This document shows, piece after piece, positions 18,078-26,958 of a stretch of DNA of 64,000 nucleotides. The notes under the pieces were generated by a model, which was not told the origin of the DNA, ran no database searches, and saw only the letters and a list, made by a program, of their open reading frames with translations. Position 1 is the first letter of the stretch. The number at the start of each line of letters is the position of its first letter. The DNA comes from Aliiroseovarius sediminis. GTDB taxonomy: Bacteria; Pseudomonadota; Alphaproteobacteria; Rhodobacterales; Rhodobacteraceae. Location: the NCBI RefSeq assembly GCF_022678485.1, contig NZ_JALBYP010000034.1, positions 102,363 through 166,362 of the forward strand, in the 5' to 3' direction. A program made the position numbers and the translations under genes.

Positions 18078-18971
18078 TCAAATTGCGCCTGTCTCACGCC
18101 ACATGGCGAAGACGTCTTCGAGTGATTTGGGCATCTCGCCACCCAGCTTTTCGGCGGACCCGGAATTGGCCGATTCCATCAGTCGCTTATGGGCACCTTG
18201 CGCGACCAGCGGCTCGATGCCGGTTTCGCGCATGATCGTGATGGCATCCTCCAACTCGTGGGCGCGGCGCGCAGCATGAACAAGATCTCCGGCCAGATAC
18301 CGTTCGGCTGATTGGCGGAAGCTGACGCGATCCATTGTTTCGCCGATGCTGTTCATGACGACGTCTTCCACACCGTTCTTACGGGCAAACTGGAAGGTTT
18401 CCACCAGAAGCGCTTCGAACCCCTTGGTAAAGAGCGATCGGCTCAGCTTGATCCTGCTGGCCATACCCGCCGGGCCATCAATTACCTCGATCACCATATT
18501 GAATGGGGTCATGGCATCATGCCAGGCTTGCGCGGCCGCGCCGGATGCCGCGATGGGGACCTTGTGGCCGTAAACCGGCAACGGGCCCAACATGGGGCTG
18601 TCCACATAGCCCAGCCCGCGCGCAGCGCAGCTTTCCGCGATCTGTGCCTTCAGGTTGGGCGACGAAGAACAAACATCCGCCAGCGTCTGACCTGCCCCCA
18701 TATGTTCGGTGATTGCAGTGGCAGCCCCTTCTGCAAAGGTGGCCGGAACGGCCAGCACGATGAAGTCGGCACCCGCTGCCAGCGCTGCGGGGCCATCCAC
18801 CAGTGTGACTCCGGCGTCCGCCACCCGGCGCATCAATGTCTGGCGCGGCGCTGCATCTTCGGCGAGGGTCATCGCGTGGTCATACACAACGATCCCGTCC
18901 ATCCCCTCCTTCACCAGACCGGCAGCCATATGGAACGCCGCTTCGCCAAAGCCCATGAAACCCAATCGCAT
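18078..18971 (-). CDS. NAD(P)-dependent 6PGDH-like dehydrogenase with DUF1932
   Basis: 297 residues from the ATG at 18971, where MRLGFMGFGEAAFHMA starts the Rossmann fold; a longer in-frame start has no homology. GFGEAA replaces the usual GxGxxG, as in the DUF1932 group. VDSPMLGPLPVYGHKVPIAA is the central motif, and the C-terminal helical domain (KLSRSLFTKGFEALLVETFQ) holds the catalytic-lysine region of this superfamily. Members oxidise small hydroxy acids such as L-threonate or hydroxyisobutyrate. The substrate is unknown here. It is 13 bases after tctA. Confidence 0.85.
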   Translation of the reverse strand: MRLGFMGFGEAAFHMAAGLVKEGMDGIVVYDHAMTLAEDAAPRQTLMRRVADAGVTLVDGPAALAAGADFIVLAVPATFAEGAATAITEHMGAGQTLADVCSSSPNLKAQIAESCAARGLGYVDSPMLGPLPVYGHKVPIAASGAAAQAWHDAMTPFNMVIEVIDGPAGMASRIKLSRSLFTKGFEALLVETFQFARKNGVEDVVMNSIGETMDRVSFRQSAERYLAGDLVHAARRAHELEDAITIMRETGIEPLVAQGAHKRLMESANSGSAEKLGGEMPKSLEDVFAMWRETGAI

Positions 18972-18984
18972 CGTATCGATCCTT

Positions 18985-20490
18985 TCAGTTTTTGGATTTT
19001 TTCCGTAGCGCACCGATCACGGGCATTACGATAATTGTTATTGTCAGCACCACGAGCAGCAGGGAGATCGGCCGTTCAACCAGCATCCGCAAGCTGCCAC
19101 CACCCAGTTGCAAGGTGCGCAGAAGGTTCTCTTCGATGATGCCGCCCAGAACCACGCCAATCACGGCGGGAATGACAGGGAAGCCGAATTTGGTCATCAA
19201 ATAGCCAACCAGACCGGCAGCGATCATCACCCAGACATCCAGCCAGTTGAAGTGAATCGAAAAGATGCCCACGACCGACAGCAAGATCACACCGGGAATG
19301 ATGATGTGCTTGTTGATCGTTGTTAGCTTGCCCAATACCCGGACACTGGCCAAACCCAGAATGGTGATGACGATCTCGGAGTAAAGCAGGCCGATGAACA
19401 GCGCGATGGTCAGCGCATAGCCCTCGCCCTCAAACATGGCGGTGCCCGGACGCAGCCCGTGCAGAAGCATGGCAGCCAACACAATGGCGGTGGTGGCACT
19501 GCCTGGGATGCCGAACATCAGCGTCGGGATCAACGCGCCGTCGATGCTGGCGTTGTTGGCGGATTCCGTGGCAACCAGACCGCGAGGGTTGCCCTGACCG
19601 AAGGGGATCTTGTCCTTCTTGCCTGTCCGGACCGCCTCACCATAGGATACGAACGTAGCCACGGTGCCGCCTGTGCCCGGAATGGCACCAATGATGAACC
19701 CCAGAACCGAGCTTTTGATGATCGTCGGCCAGTAACGAAACGTGGTTTTGATCCCTTGCCAGCGGCTGCCGCCCAAGGTGTCGAGCACTGAAATCTGCCC
19801 GGTCTTCTCGGCATAAAGCCCTGCCATCGTCGCCACGCCAAAAAGGCCCAGCAGCACGGGCAAGAAGGAAATTCCATCATATAGCGCCAGTGAATTAAAG
19901 GTATAGCGAACATCCGCCGCACCGCCAGGGGCGATGCCGATGACCGTGACGGCCAGACCCAGAAGGCCCGATAGCAGAGCCTTATAGAACGCACCTTTGG
20001 ACACCAGAGAAACCAGCACGATGCCGAAAACGCCCAATAGGAAATATTCGGGCGTGCCGAACAGCAATAGGAAGGGCAACATGAAGATCGAACCGAAAAT
20101 CGCGATCACGTCGCCAATCAACCCGCCCATCGCCGAAGCTGTCGAGGAGATGGTCAGCGCCGTCACCGCATCGCCGTTCTTGGCCATCGGATAGCCTTCA
20201 AGCGTGCTGGCGGCGGCAGACCCGTCGCCCGGCGTGTTCAGCAGGATTGATGGGATCGAGCCACCATACATCGCCCCGTCATATAGCGCGATAATCAGCA
20301 ACAGCGCCGACAAAGGTTCCATGTAGACGGTGAAGGGCAGAGCAAGCGCGGTGCCCAGTGCGGGGCCTATACCCGGAATTGCACCGACAACGATGCCAAT
20401 AACGGTGCCCAGAACGATCCAGAAAATGCTCTCCAACGTCGTTACCATCGTCAATGCGGTGTAGAGTGCGTCCAGAAGATCGGCAAACAT
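18985..20490 (-). CDS. tripartite tricarboxylate transporter, large permease TctA
   Basis: 501 residues with about 11-12 hydrophobic segments. GAIPGIGPALGTALALPFT and PGTGGTVATFVSYGEAVRTG are the two duplicated TctA signature loops, with GSIPSILLNTPGD between them. It forms the inner membrane channel of a secondary, substrate-binding-protein-dependent transporter for carboxylates and related compounds. It follows tctB by 27 bases and precedes the dehydrogenase. Confidence 0.95.
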   Translation of the reverse strand: MFADLLDALYTALTMVTTLESIFWIVLGTVIGIVVGAIPGIGPALGTALALPFTVYMEPLSALLLIIALYDGAMYGGSIPSILLNTPGDGSAAASTLEGYPMAKNGDAVTALTISSTASAMGGLIGDVIAIFGSIFMLPFLLLFGTPEYFLLGVFGIVLVSLVSKGAFYKALLSGLLGLAVTVIGIAPGGAADVRYTFNSLALYDGISFLPVLLGLFGVATMAGLYAEKTGQISVLDTLGGSRWQGIKTTFRYWPTIIKSSVLGFIIGAIPGTGGTVATFVSYGEAVRTGKKDKIPFGQGNPRGLVATESANNASIDGALIPTLMFGIPGSATTAIVLAAMLLHGLRPGTAMFEGEGYALTIALFIGLLYSEIVITILGLASVRVLGKLTTINKHIIIPGVILLSVVGIFSIHFNWLDVWVMIAAGLVGYLMTKFGFPVIPAVIGVVLGGIIEENLLRTLQLGGGSLRMLVERPISLLLVVLTITIIVMPVIGALRKKSKN

Positions 20491-20517
20491 CTTAATAACT
20501 CCGAGAGTGGGGGTGGG

Positions 20518-21036
20518 TCAAAGGAACGACAGCCAGGCGCCGCGGCCGTAATGGTGACCAAAGGCGGTATCGAACAGATAGATCATACCCAGTGCGAGCA
20601 CGGCGAGGATCATCGCCACGACGGTCAATTGACTGATCTCCGACCGAGTTTTGGTCAGGTAAGTCGCGATCGACAACAGGGCAGCCAGATAGAATCCGAC
20701 TGCCCAAGCCAGCACCGCAAAGGCTGCGGTGAAGGCAAAGACGAAATAAACTCTCGCCACATTTTCATCGCCACCCTCGGACACAACTCCTTCGGGCTTT
20801 TTGCCGATGGCGAAGCGATCACTGCTGGAAATCGCTTGCCGGACAGCGGCGGGAAGCACGCCTTGAAACGCATAAAGCGCGACGAGGATCAGCGCCGGCA
20901 CGGAAAGCATCATGGGGAACAGCGCGGATTCCGCGCTGAACTGCCATGATCCGATCAGAATGACCGTAAAGAAAACCGCCATCGCCAGACAAAGCAGCAC
21001 CTCTTCGATCTTGAAAGTGTGTCCTGCGATTTTCAT
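20518..21036 (-). CDS. tripartite tricarboxylate transporter, small permease TctB
   Basis: 172 residues with four membrane segments (about 12-32, 40-60, 88-110 and 125-160). The N-terminal layout EEVLLCLAMAVFFTVILIGSW and the extended hydrophilic loop after helix 2 are typical of TctB. It is located between the binding protein and TctA genes, as usual for this transporter type. Confidence 0.85.
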   Translation of the reverse strand: MKIAGHTFKIEEVLLCLAMAVFFTVILIGSWQFSAESALFPMMLSVPALILVALYAFQGVLPAAVRQAISSSDRFAIGKKPEGVVSEGGDENVARVYFVFAFTAAFAVLAWAVGFYLAALLSIATYLTKTRSEISQLTVVAMILAVLALGMIYLFDTAFGHHYGRGAWLSFL

Positions 21037-21058
21037 TGCGATACCTCCCGCTGCACGA

Positions 21059-22060
21059 TCAAGTCGCGATCGACTTCAGATCAATTTCTTCGGCTACGGC
21101 CAACGCGTCTGCAATGGCCCGGTCCGCCTCGGCCCCGGTGCCACGAGCTGGCTCAAGGCTTAGCGAACTATACTGCGCCTGCATGAACGTGTCGTCTTGC
21201 GCCGCGATGGTCGCCTTCTCCAGGATCACGCGACGCTCTTCGTCGATACCCGGGGGGGCATAAACGGACCGGCGCAGGACACAGACTTCAAGCGGGTCTT
21301 TGCCGGCTTCATTCATGGTCGGTGTGTCCGGGTATGATGCTAGTCGTTCATTCAGGCCAACGATAGCCAACGGCTTCAACTTACCGTCGCGGACCGCGTC
21401 TTGTGCCGAAGATGCGGTGACAATACCGACCTCAACTTCGCGCCGCAGGATTGCAGCAATGATATCGCTGGTTCCCTTGTAAGACACATACTGTTCCCAG
21501 TTGATGTCCGAGCGCTGCTTCATCAACATCGCCGCGATGTGCCAAATCGTGCCTTTCTGTTGTGAGGCGATGATCTTTTTAGCGCCTGAATTATAGGCTT
21601 CGATCATCTGCTCGAATGTGTCGATACCTGCGTCGGGATGGGCGACGATGATGCCCGGTTCGCGCACATACACTGACACGCCGCGAAACTGGGTGATGTC
21701 AAACGGTGGGCGGCTGAGATACCAGGCCCATGGCGTTGATGGCGGGTTGAAACCTGTGAGGGTGTAACCGTCTGGGTCGGCAGTAAAGCCTTCGCCTGCG
21801 CCGCGCAGTGATCCCGCACCCGGCACGTTACGCACGTTTACCGGAACACCCAGCCCTTTCTTGCTTGAAAGGCCGATGCTCATCGCGCGCAGCCAGATGT
21901 CGGTGCCGCCGCCGACGCCAAACGGTACGACGATATCTATCGGATTCGACGGAAATTTATCCTGTGCCAGACCCGGCAATGCGGACAGACCGGCTCCAAA
22001 CGCCAGCCCGCCTGCACCCAACTGCAACACACCACGACGGTTAATAAACGGGTTTTTCAT
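21059..22060 (-). CDS. tripartite tricarboxylate transporter substrate-binding protein TctC
   Basis: 333 residues from the ATG at 22060, preceded by GGGAGGAAGATC. The leader has the twin-arginine pattern NRRGVLQLG and ends in GLAQD, so export by Tat is likely. The mature part begins FPSNPIDIVVPFGVGGGTDI, the hallmark of the TctC/Bug family, and carries GTIWHIAAMLMKQ and MNEAGKDPLEVCVLRRSVYA later. Bug-type proteins bind carboxylated ligands through a conserved aspartate and backbone contacts. This is the first gene of a six-gene operon that runs to 15554. Confidence 0.92.
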   Translation of the reverse strand: MKNPFINRRGVLQLGAGGLAFGAGLSALPGLAQDKFPSNPIDIVVPFGVGGGTDIWLRAMSIGLSSKKGLGVPVNVRNVPGAGSLRGAGEGFTADPDGYTLTGFNPPSTPWAWYLSRPPFDITQFRGVSVYVREPGIIVAHPDAGIDTFEQMIEAYNSGAKKIIASQQKGTIWHIAAMLMKQRSDINWEQYVSYKGTSDIIAAILRREVEVGIVTASSAQDAVRDGKLKPLAIVGLNERLASYPDTPTMNEAGKDPLEVCVLRRSVYAPPGIDEERRVILEKATIAAQDDTFMQAQYSSLSLEPARGTGAEADRAIADALAVAEEIDLKSIAT

Positions 22061-22100
22061 GATCTTCCTCCCAAGATTGCGATAACCATTTTTCATTTTG

Positions 22101-22118
22101 TGTATCTGAATGCATACA
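22101..22118. promoter_or_regulatory. GntR-type operator between tctC and gntR
   Basis: TGTAT and ATACA form an inverted repeat with an 8-base spacer (TGTATCTGAATGCATACA). TGTAT-rich palindromes are typical of FadR/VanR-subfamily GntR binding sites. It lies in the divergent region, 41 bases upstream of tctC, so control of the operon by the adjacent GntR protein is likely. Confidence 0.6.
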
Positions 22119-22233
22119 ATGTCAACCAATAACAGCCGAACCGTACCAATTGCCATATTCTTCAATTTCGGCGAACATGAGGATGAAGATGCACACCGCA
22201 GATTGAAAACCGGGGAACAGGAACGTCGACATC

Positions 22234-22929
22234 ATGAAAACAAAGGAAAAAAAACGACAGCACGCGGAACTTCCCCGAAGCGAACTCGTCTATCGGGAGA
22301 TCCAAAAGTGGATTAACGAAGGTGAATTTCACCCCGGCGAACGACTTCGCGAAGCCACTGTTTGTGAGCGCCTCGGCGTCAGCCGTACGCCCGTCCGCGA
22401 GGCGATCAGGCGGCTTCAGGCTGAAGGCCGCGTCATCATTGAAGCCCAACGCGGCGCCGTTATCGCTGAACTTCAGGCCCAAGAGATGATCGAGCTTTAC
22501 ACGGTCCGGATCGAACTGGAAGGCTTTGCCGCCGGACTGGCCGCGCAACATGCGTCGGACGCCGAAATCCGGTTGATGAAGACGCTTCTGGAAGAAAGCC
22601 GCACCATGGATGACGATCCGCGTGCATTGAACGAGAACAATTGGAGACTACACCGTACGATCCACATTGCGGCGCACAACCGGTTCCTGTTGCAGACCTT
22701 CGATGCGCTATCCAACTCTCTGGCGCTGCTGCGCGGAGCGAAATACATCCCCAAAGGCAGGCCCGAGACGCTGTTTCGCGAGCACGAGAAGATCGTCGAG
22801 GCGATCCAGAAACGGGACATCGAGGCCGCGCGTTCTGCGACCGAAGCTCACGTGCGACGGGCGTTCGAAATCCATTTAATGGTGAACATCGACGATCACG
22901 CCCCAAACCAAAGTGCAGGTTTCGCTTGA
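22234..22929 (+). CDS. GntR-family transcriptional regulator (FadR/FCD subfamily)
   Basis: 231 residues. The winged helix reads GEFHPGERLREATVCERLGV then SRTPVREAIRRLQAEG, followed by an all-helical FCD ligand domain (ELYTVRIELEGFAAGLAAQH, NENNWRLHRTIHIAAHNRFL, HEKIVEAIQKRDIEAA) with the Asp/His residues that usually bind a metal and a carboxylate ligand. It is divergent from the TctCBA operon and shares its promoter region, so it probably represses the operon until the imported compound is present. Confidence 0.9.
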   Translation: MKTKEKKRQHAELPRSELVYREIQKWINEGEFHPGERLREATVCERLGVSRTPVREAIRRLQAEGRVIIEAQRGAVIAELQAQEMIELYTVRIELEGFAAGLAAQHASDAEIRLMKTLLEESRTMDDDPRALNENNWRLHRTIHIAAHNRFLLQTFDALSNSLALLRGAKYIPKGRPETLFREHEKIVEAIQKRDIEAARSATEAHVRRAFEIHLMVNIDDHAPNQSAGFA

Positions 22930-23640
22930 TCCGATATCGGTCATGGCGAACGATGGCGGCAGACACCCTCAGCGAAGTCCGGGGCGCAGCACGGCTCACA
23001 TCGCCCGCAATGACTTGCCCACACTCATTCACTGATACACGCCACCCTGACGGTCTGTTGTGCCTTTGCGCGATACTTCTTGGGCGCATCCATTGAGCCC
23101 GGTCCGGGCATGCGACTGGACGGTGTTTGTATTTTAGACGCGGACGGTGATGCCATCCCAACGGGGTACATCTTCGCCATTCCAGATATCTATTACTGCG
23201 CCCAAGACGAACCTTATTTAATTTACATTCACAGTGGCTTTCCAGAGCCACCGTGTGTTGATCGGCTTCCCCAAACCGGACTTTGGCGCAGTAGCTTCCA
23301 ACGCTCACTTTGTCTAAGATTTTTCGATGCGGGCCAGTGCGTTAGGTTTGTGTTGGCCGGGATGGCCCGCGTTGACAAATCTGACAAGGTGGAAGCCGCG
23401 GGATGTAGGTACTGCGCTATGGGGAAAGCTCAGACCCCAGTTCGTGATATCGGTCAGCGTTCCGCGGATTTTTCCGAGTTTGGAGGCTCAGCATCGTGGT
23501 TTTGGGCGTAGGGCCGGGCCCGTTTTTCGGTCTTTCTGCGGTGGCCCGGCTCCCATCACGACGCAGTGATGGCATTGATCCAAAGCTTGCCTTTGACCGG
23601 CACGTTGGGTGTCGGACCTGAGGATGCGCAGAAGATGGGC
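22930..23640. other. gene-free stretch, probably degraded mobile DNA
   Basis: Both strands have open frames (for example plus 23080-23511 and minus 22460-23308), but their translations are rich in Arg, Cys and Trp, have no family motif and overlap the gntR gene or each other. The right end (from about 23420) is next to an IS91-type transposase tail and may be its terminal region. Confidence 0.5.
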
Positions 23641-23646
23641 GGTTTA

Positions 23647-23940
23647 TCATGCAGCCTGCTTTCTTGGCGGGGCTCGGGTTCGGGAGATCTGCCCGCGCCG
23701 GAAGGTCTCAATGATGCGCATTTGGGCACCGCAGTCGGGGCATGGCTCGCGCAAGGTGAGCGGTGGTGTCACTTCCTCTGACGGTTGGGCTGGTTCCGCC
23801 GATTTGATGTCTCCAAGTAGTACGCGGACCCCCGCCCCGAAATCCTCGCTACCCTGGGAAACACGGCGCATCGCTATGGCGGGCACCCCGCATTGCGCCG
23901 CGCTGGCCTTTCTGTATCCGAATGGCAGCCGCTCTTCCAA
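23647..23940 (-). mobile_element. IS91-family transposase C-terminal remnant
   Basis: The minus frame ends TLREPCPDCGAQMRIIETF then RRGQISRTRAPP, a zinc-ribbon-like tail found at the end of many IS91-type Y2 transposases. It is preceded by FGYRKASAAQCGVPAI. The catalytic HUH and Y2 parts are absent; the opposite strand at 23923 already belongs to a lytic-transglycosylase scrap, so the break lies near 23930. I cannot exclude another transposase family with the same tail. Confidence 0.55.
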
Positions 23941-24043
23941 GCCAATATCGAGATCGAAAGCGCCTACCGGCCGAATGCGCGCAGCTCTTCAGACGCGATT
24001 GGGCTTGGACAGTTGATGCCCGCGATGGAGGCACAGGTTTCCG
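23923..24043 (+). pseudogene. lytic transglycosylase (SLT) fragment
   Basis: The plus frame reads EWQPLFQANIEIESAYRPNA then RSSSDAIGLGQLMPAME. The ES...A.GLxQLMP pattern is the catalytic-glutamate motif of lytic transglycosylases such as those of type IV secretion or conjugation systems. Only about 40 residues are present, and the frame runs straight into an unrelated arsC-like piece, so it is a relic. Confidence 0.6.
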
Positions 24044-24060
24044 ACCGAACGGGATGCGTC

Positions 24061-24150
24061 GTGACCATCGTCATTCACAACAATTCCCAATGCGGCATCT
24101 CACGCAATGTGCTGGCCATCATCGAGGCGCCGGGTGTAACACCAATGTTT
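24061..24150 (+). pseudogene. arsenate reductase (ArsC) N-terminal fragment
   Basis: VTIVIHNNSQCGISRNVLAI, followed by IEAPGVTPMF, is the beginning of glutaredoxin-coupled ArsC, including the catalytic cysteine in the HN..CG.SRN motif. The remaining ~110 residues are gone. It is fused in frame to the preceding transglycosylase scrap, which shows a deletion junction. It may come from a metal or arsenic resistance segment related to the ATPase genes to the right. Confidence 0.6.
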
Positions 24151-24205
24151 TCTGCGCTCCGTGTGCGTCCGCGTTTCCGGAACGGGCAAGCGAGCCGTGT
24201 CCCGA

Positions 24206-24871
24206 TCAGGATCCTGTATCGGAATTGCGGCGGAATGCTTTCTCATGAGGGAACTGGCCCTTCGCGATATATGTCTCCTCGGCAGCAGTGGATGTGCGGT
24301 TCAGCATGTCATTACGATGAGGATGTCGACCAAACGTCGAAATGATTTGTCGAACCTCGCGGGCCTGATCCACCAAAGAGGAATAGATCGCCCGCAGAGG
24401 GATCGGGGCGGTGGCGGCAATGTCTTCGCGCAGGGTGATCAGCCGGTCGATGCGCTGCAAATGATCGGGGCCTTCGCAATGGCCCAATGGCAGGCCATAA
24501 ACAATCTGGAACCAGGGCGTCTCCAGCGCAGCAAAGTGACCGTTCGAAAGGCCCTCGGTCACCAGCGCCAGCGCGCGAGGATCCTGCTCAAAGGCGCGGG
24601 CATCATCGCGCCAAACCGAACGGGAAAACTGATCAAGAATGACAATCAGCGCCAGCCTTCCATGCGGGTTCATCGCCCAGTGATCAAGGTCGCCCTGCGC
24701 CGCCCTTTCGGTAAGGTCGGCAAACCGCGCAATGATCTCAGTATTCGCCCCGCCCTGCATCCTCCAACGCCAATGCGCAAGGTGCTTCTCTGGCGCGACA
24801 CGCAAAGAGTGTCCTTCGGGAAACCAAAACTCGAGTACATCGTCCGATTCCGCGTGGTCTTTGACGTTCAT
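24206..24871 (-). CDS. DUF924 family protein
   Basis: 221 residues from the ATG at 24871, which has GGAGGGGATATA upstream; an in-frame start at 24976 has none. DDVLEFWFPEG opens the family, MNPHGRLALIVILDQFSRSV is its best conserved motif, and STFGRHPHRNDML comes near the C-terminus. DUF924 proteins are soluble, TPR-like helical proteins of unknown function. It follows the metal ATPase with a 107-base gap that contains a terminator, so it is probably transcribed separately. Confidence 0.85.
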   Translation of the reverse strand: MNVKDHAESDDVLEFWFPEGHSLRVAPEKHLAHWRWRMQGGANTEIIARFADLTERAAQGDLDHWAMNPHGRLALIVILDQFSRSVWRDDARAFEQDPRALALVTEGLSNGHFAALETPWFQIVYGLPLGHCEGPDHLQRIDRLITLREDIAATAPIPLRAIYSSLVDQAREVRQIISTFGRHPHRNDMLNRTSTAAEETYIAKGQFPHEKAFRRNSDTGS

Positions 24872-24932
24872 TATATCCCCTCCATCCGTGGCACGCCGAC
24901 AAGGTTCTTGATCCCTGCCGAACGTATCAAAC

Positions 24933-24951
24933 CCGCGCCGATAGGGCGCGG
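24933..24951 (-). terminator. hairpin after P1B ATPase
   Basis: A perfect 7-bp GC stem (CCGCGCC/GGCGCGG) with a 5-base loop, followed on the minus strand by GTTTG. It sits between the end of the ATPase gene and the DUF924 gene, both on the minus strand. Confidence 0.6.
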
Positions 24952-24978
24952 ATTTTCTGTTACGCGAGCCGCTCACGC

Positions 24979-26898
24979 CTATGCAGCGACGCGGTCGGCA
25001 GCGTGCGCAGCGGCTCTGGCCTTCGCGGCTTTCGGCACGCGCAGCAGGCGCATGGCGTTGAGGATCACGACCAGCACCGACAGTTGGTGCACCAGCATAC
25101 CGCCCGCCATGTGGATCGAGCCGGTATAGACCCCGAACAGCAGGCCGATGACGGTCAGAACCGCGATCACGAGGTTCTGGCGCATGTTGCTGAGCGTGGC
25201 GCGCGCGATTTCCATCGCTTCGGCGATCTTGCCCAGATCGTCGGTCATTAGCGCGATATCGGCCGTCTCGATCGCGATGTCGCTGCCCGAGGCGCCCATG
25301 GCGATGCTGATATCGGCCGCCGCCAGCGCCGGGGCGTCGTTGATGCCGTCGCCGACCATCGCGACGTGCAGGCCTTCGTCACGCATCGCGCGGATCCGCT
25401 TGAGCTTGTCATCGGGCATCATCGCGGCGTGCACCTCGTCGACACCGACCGCCTTGGCAATCGCCTCGGCCGCCGGGCGCTGGTCGCCGGTCAGCATGAC
25501 CACGCGGTGCACGCCCAGCGCGTGCAACCGGTCGATCATCGGCGTGGCACTGGCGCGCGCCATATCGGCGAGGCCCAGCAGGCCGACGACTTCGCCGTTA
25601 CGCGCGACGATCACCACGGTGTGGCCCAACCCGTGCAGACGCGCAATGCCATCCTTTGCCTGCGCGTTGAAAGCGATGTTGAGGTGGTCGAACAGGCGGT
25701 GGCTGCCCACCGCTATCTGGTGACCGTCATGGCGCGCGATCAGACCCATGCCGGCGATCTCCTCAAGCGATTCTGCGGTCGGCAGAGGCCCCTGCTTAAG
25801 CGCCGCCTCGATGATCGGGCGACCCAGCGGGTGGTTCGAGCCGGTCTCGGCGATGCCCGCCCAAAGCAGGACATCGGCCTTGCTTGCCCCGGCAAGCGCC
25901 ACGACTTCGGCCAAGCGCGGCTGGCCCTCGGTCAGCGTGCCGGTCTTGTCCAGCGCCAGCGCGGTGATGCGCCCGGCGTTTTCCAGATGCTCGCCGCCCT
26001 TGATCAGGATGCCGGACCGCGCCGCGCGACCGATTCCCGCGACCACCGATACCGGCGTCGAGATCACCAGCGCGCCGGGGCAACTGACCACCAGCAGCGT
26101 CAGCGCTAGTTCGACGTTGCGCGTGACGATGTAGCTGAGGATTGCCAATACGAAGACCGCCGGCGTGTACCAGCGCCCGAAATTTTCGATCATCCGCTGC
26201 GCCGGGGCCTTGGCCTCTTGCGCCTCTTCGACGCGGGTGATGATGCGGGCCAGCGTGGTGTCGGCGCCCACACCGGTCGCGCGCAGATGCAGCAGACCGT
26301 TTTCGGCCAACGTTCCGGCGAATACCTTTGATCCGGGGGCCTTTTCGGCCGGGATCGGCTCGCCCGTGATGGACGCCTCGTTGACGGCTGCAGTGCCATC
26401 GGTCACCTCGCCATCGACCGGCAGGCGCTCTCCGGCGCGCACCAGAACGGTTTCTCCCAAGGCCACCTCATGCGCGCCCACTTCGATGGTCTCGCCATTC
26501 CGCAGGACAGTTGCCGTTACAGGTGCTGCGTCAATCAGCGCCTTGAGCGCGCCACGGGTGCGGCTCATGGTGCGGGTCTCAAGCCATGCCCCCAGCATGA
26601 ACAGGAAGGTGACGGCGGCAGATTCCCAGTGGTTGTTGATGAACAGCGCACCGACGGCGGCCACGATAACCAGCAATTCGATGCTGAGATGGCGCAGCTT
26701 CAACGAAGCCCAAGCCCGCAGGGCAATATCATACCCGGCCAGCACGGCGGCAATGGTCATCAGCGGCGCCCAAGGGGCGGCCAGACCAAACCCATACCAA
26801 GCGACCAGTGCCGCGGTGATGAACACCCCGCTGGCGATGGTCAGCCATTTGCGCCGATCGGCGGGGTGTCGGTAGATATCCATGAGCGCGGAAAACAT
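24979..26898 (-). CDS. P1B-type heavy-metal ATPase with a CPG membrane motif
   Basis: 639 residues; AAGGAGAG precedes the ATG. It has eight expected membrane segments, the actuator motif SITGEPIPAEK, the phosphorylation site LDKTGTLTEGQ (Asp about 316), the HP motif SNHPLGRP and the hinge MVGDGINDAPALAAAD. The metal-site motif in helix 6 reads SCPGALVIS (about residue 274), CPG instead of the CPC of zinc/copper exporters. No metal-binding domain is fused at the N-terminus. A separate HMA protein is encoded 60 bases upstream. Export of a divalent soft metal such as Zn, Cd or Pb is likely, but the CPG variant makes the specificity uncertain. Confidence 0.88.
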   Translation of the reverse strand: MFSALMDIYRHPADRRKWLTIASGVFITAALVAWYGFGLAAPWAPLMTIAAVLAGYDIALRAWASLKLRHLSIELLVIVAAVGALFINNHWESAAVTFLFMLGAWLETRTMSRTRGALKALIDAAPVTATVLRNGETIEVGAHEVALGETVLVRAGERLPVDGEVTDGTAAVNEASITGEPIPAEKAPGSKVFAGTLAENGLLHLRATGVGADTTLARIITRVEEAQEAKAPAQRMIENFGRWYTPAVFVLAILSYIVTRNVELALTLLVVSCPGALVISTPVSVVAGIGRAARSGILIKGGEHLENAGRITALALDKTGTLTEGQPRLAEVVALAGASKADVLLWAGIAETGSNHPLGRPIIEAALKQGPLPTAESLEEIAGMGLIARHDGHQIAVGSHRLFDHLNIAFNAQAKDGIARLHGLGHTVVIVARNGEVVGLLGLADMARASATPMIDRLHALGVHRVVMLTGDQRPAAEAIAKAVGVDEVHAAMMPDDKLKRIRAMRDEGLHVAMVGDGINDAPALAAADISIAMGASGSDIAIETADIALMTDDLGKIAEAMEIARATLSNMRQNLVIAVLTVIGLLFGVYTGSIHMAGGMLVHQLSVLVVILNAMRLLRVPKAAKARAAAHAADRVAA

Positions 26899-26920
26899 AT
26901 GCTCTCTCCTTTCAGAACAA

Positions 26921-26945
26921 GCCCCACCGCGTGGAGCGATGGGGC
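26921..26945 (-). other. intergenic stem-loop between HMA gene and ATPase gene
   Basis: GCCCCA..GC pairs with GC..TGGGGC around the loop GTGGA, with one internal mismatch pair of bases. It lies in the 60-base gap of a probable two-gene operon and may lower or stabilise downstream mRNA, giving more chaperone than pump. No U-tract is present. Confidence 0.45.
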
Positions 26946-26958
26946 GGGGGTTGGAGGA

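Noticed and set aside
22460..23308. A 282-codon minus-strand frame overlapping gntR
   Set aside because: Overlaps most of the 3' half of gntR; no family motif, and Arg/Trp/Cys-rich translation typical of non-coding frames.
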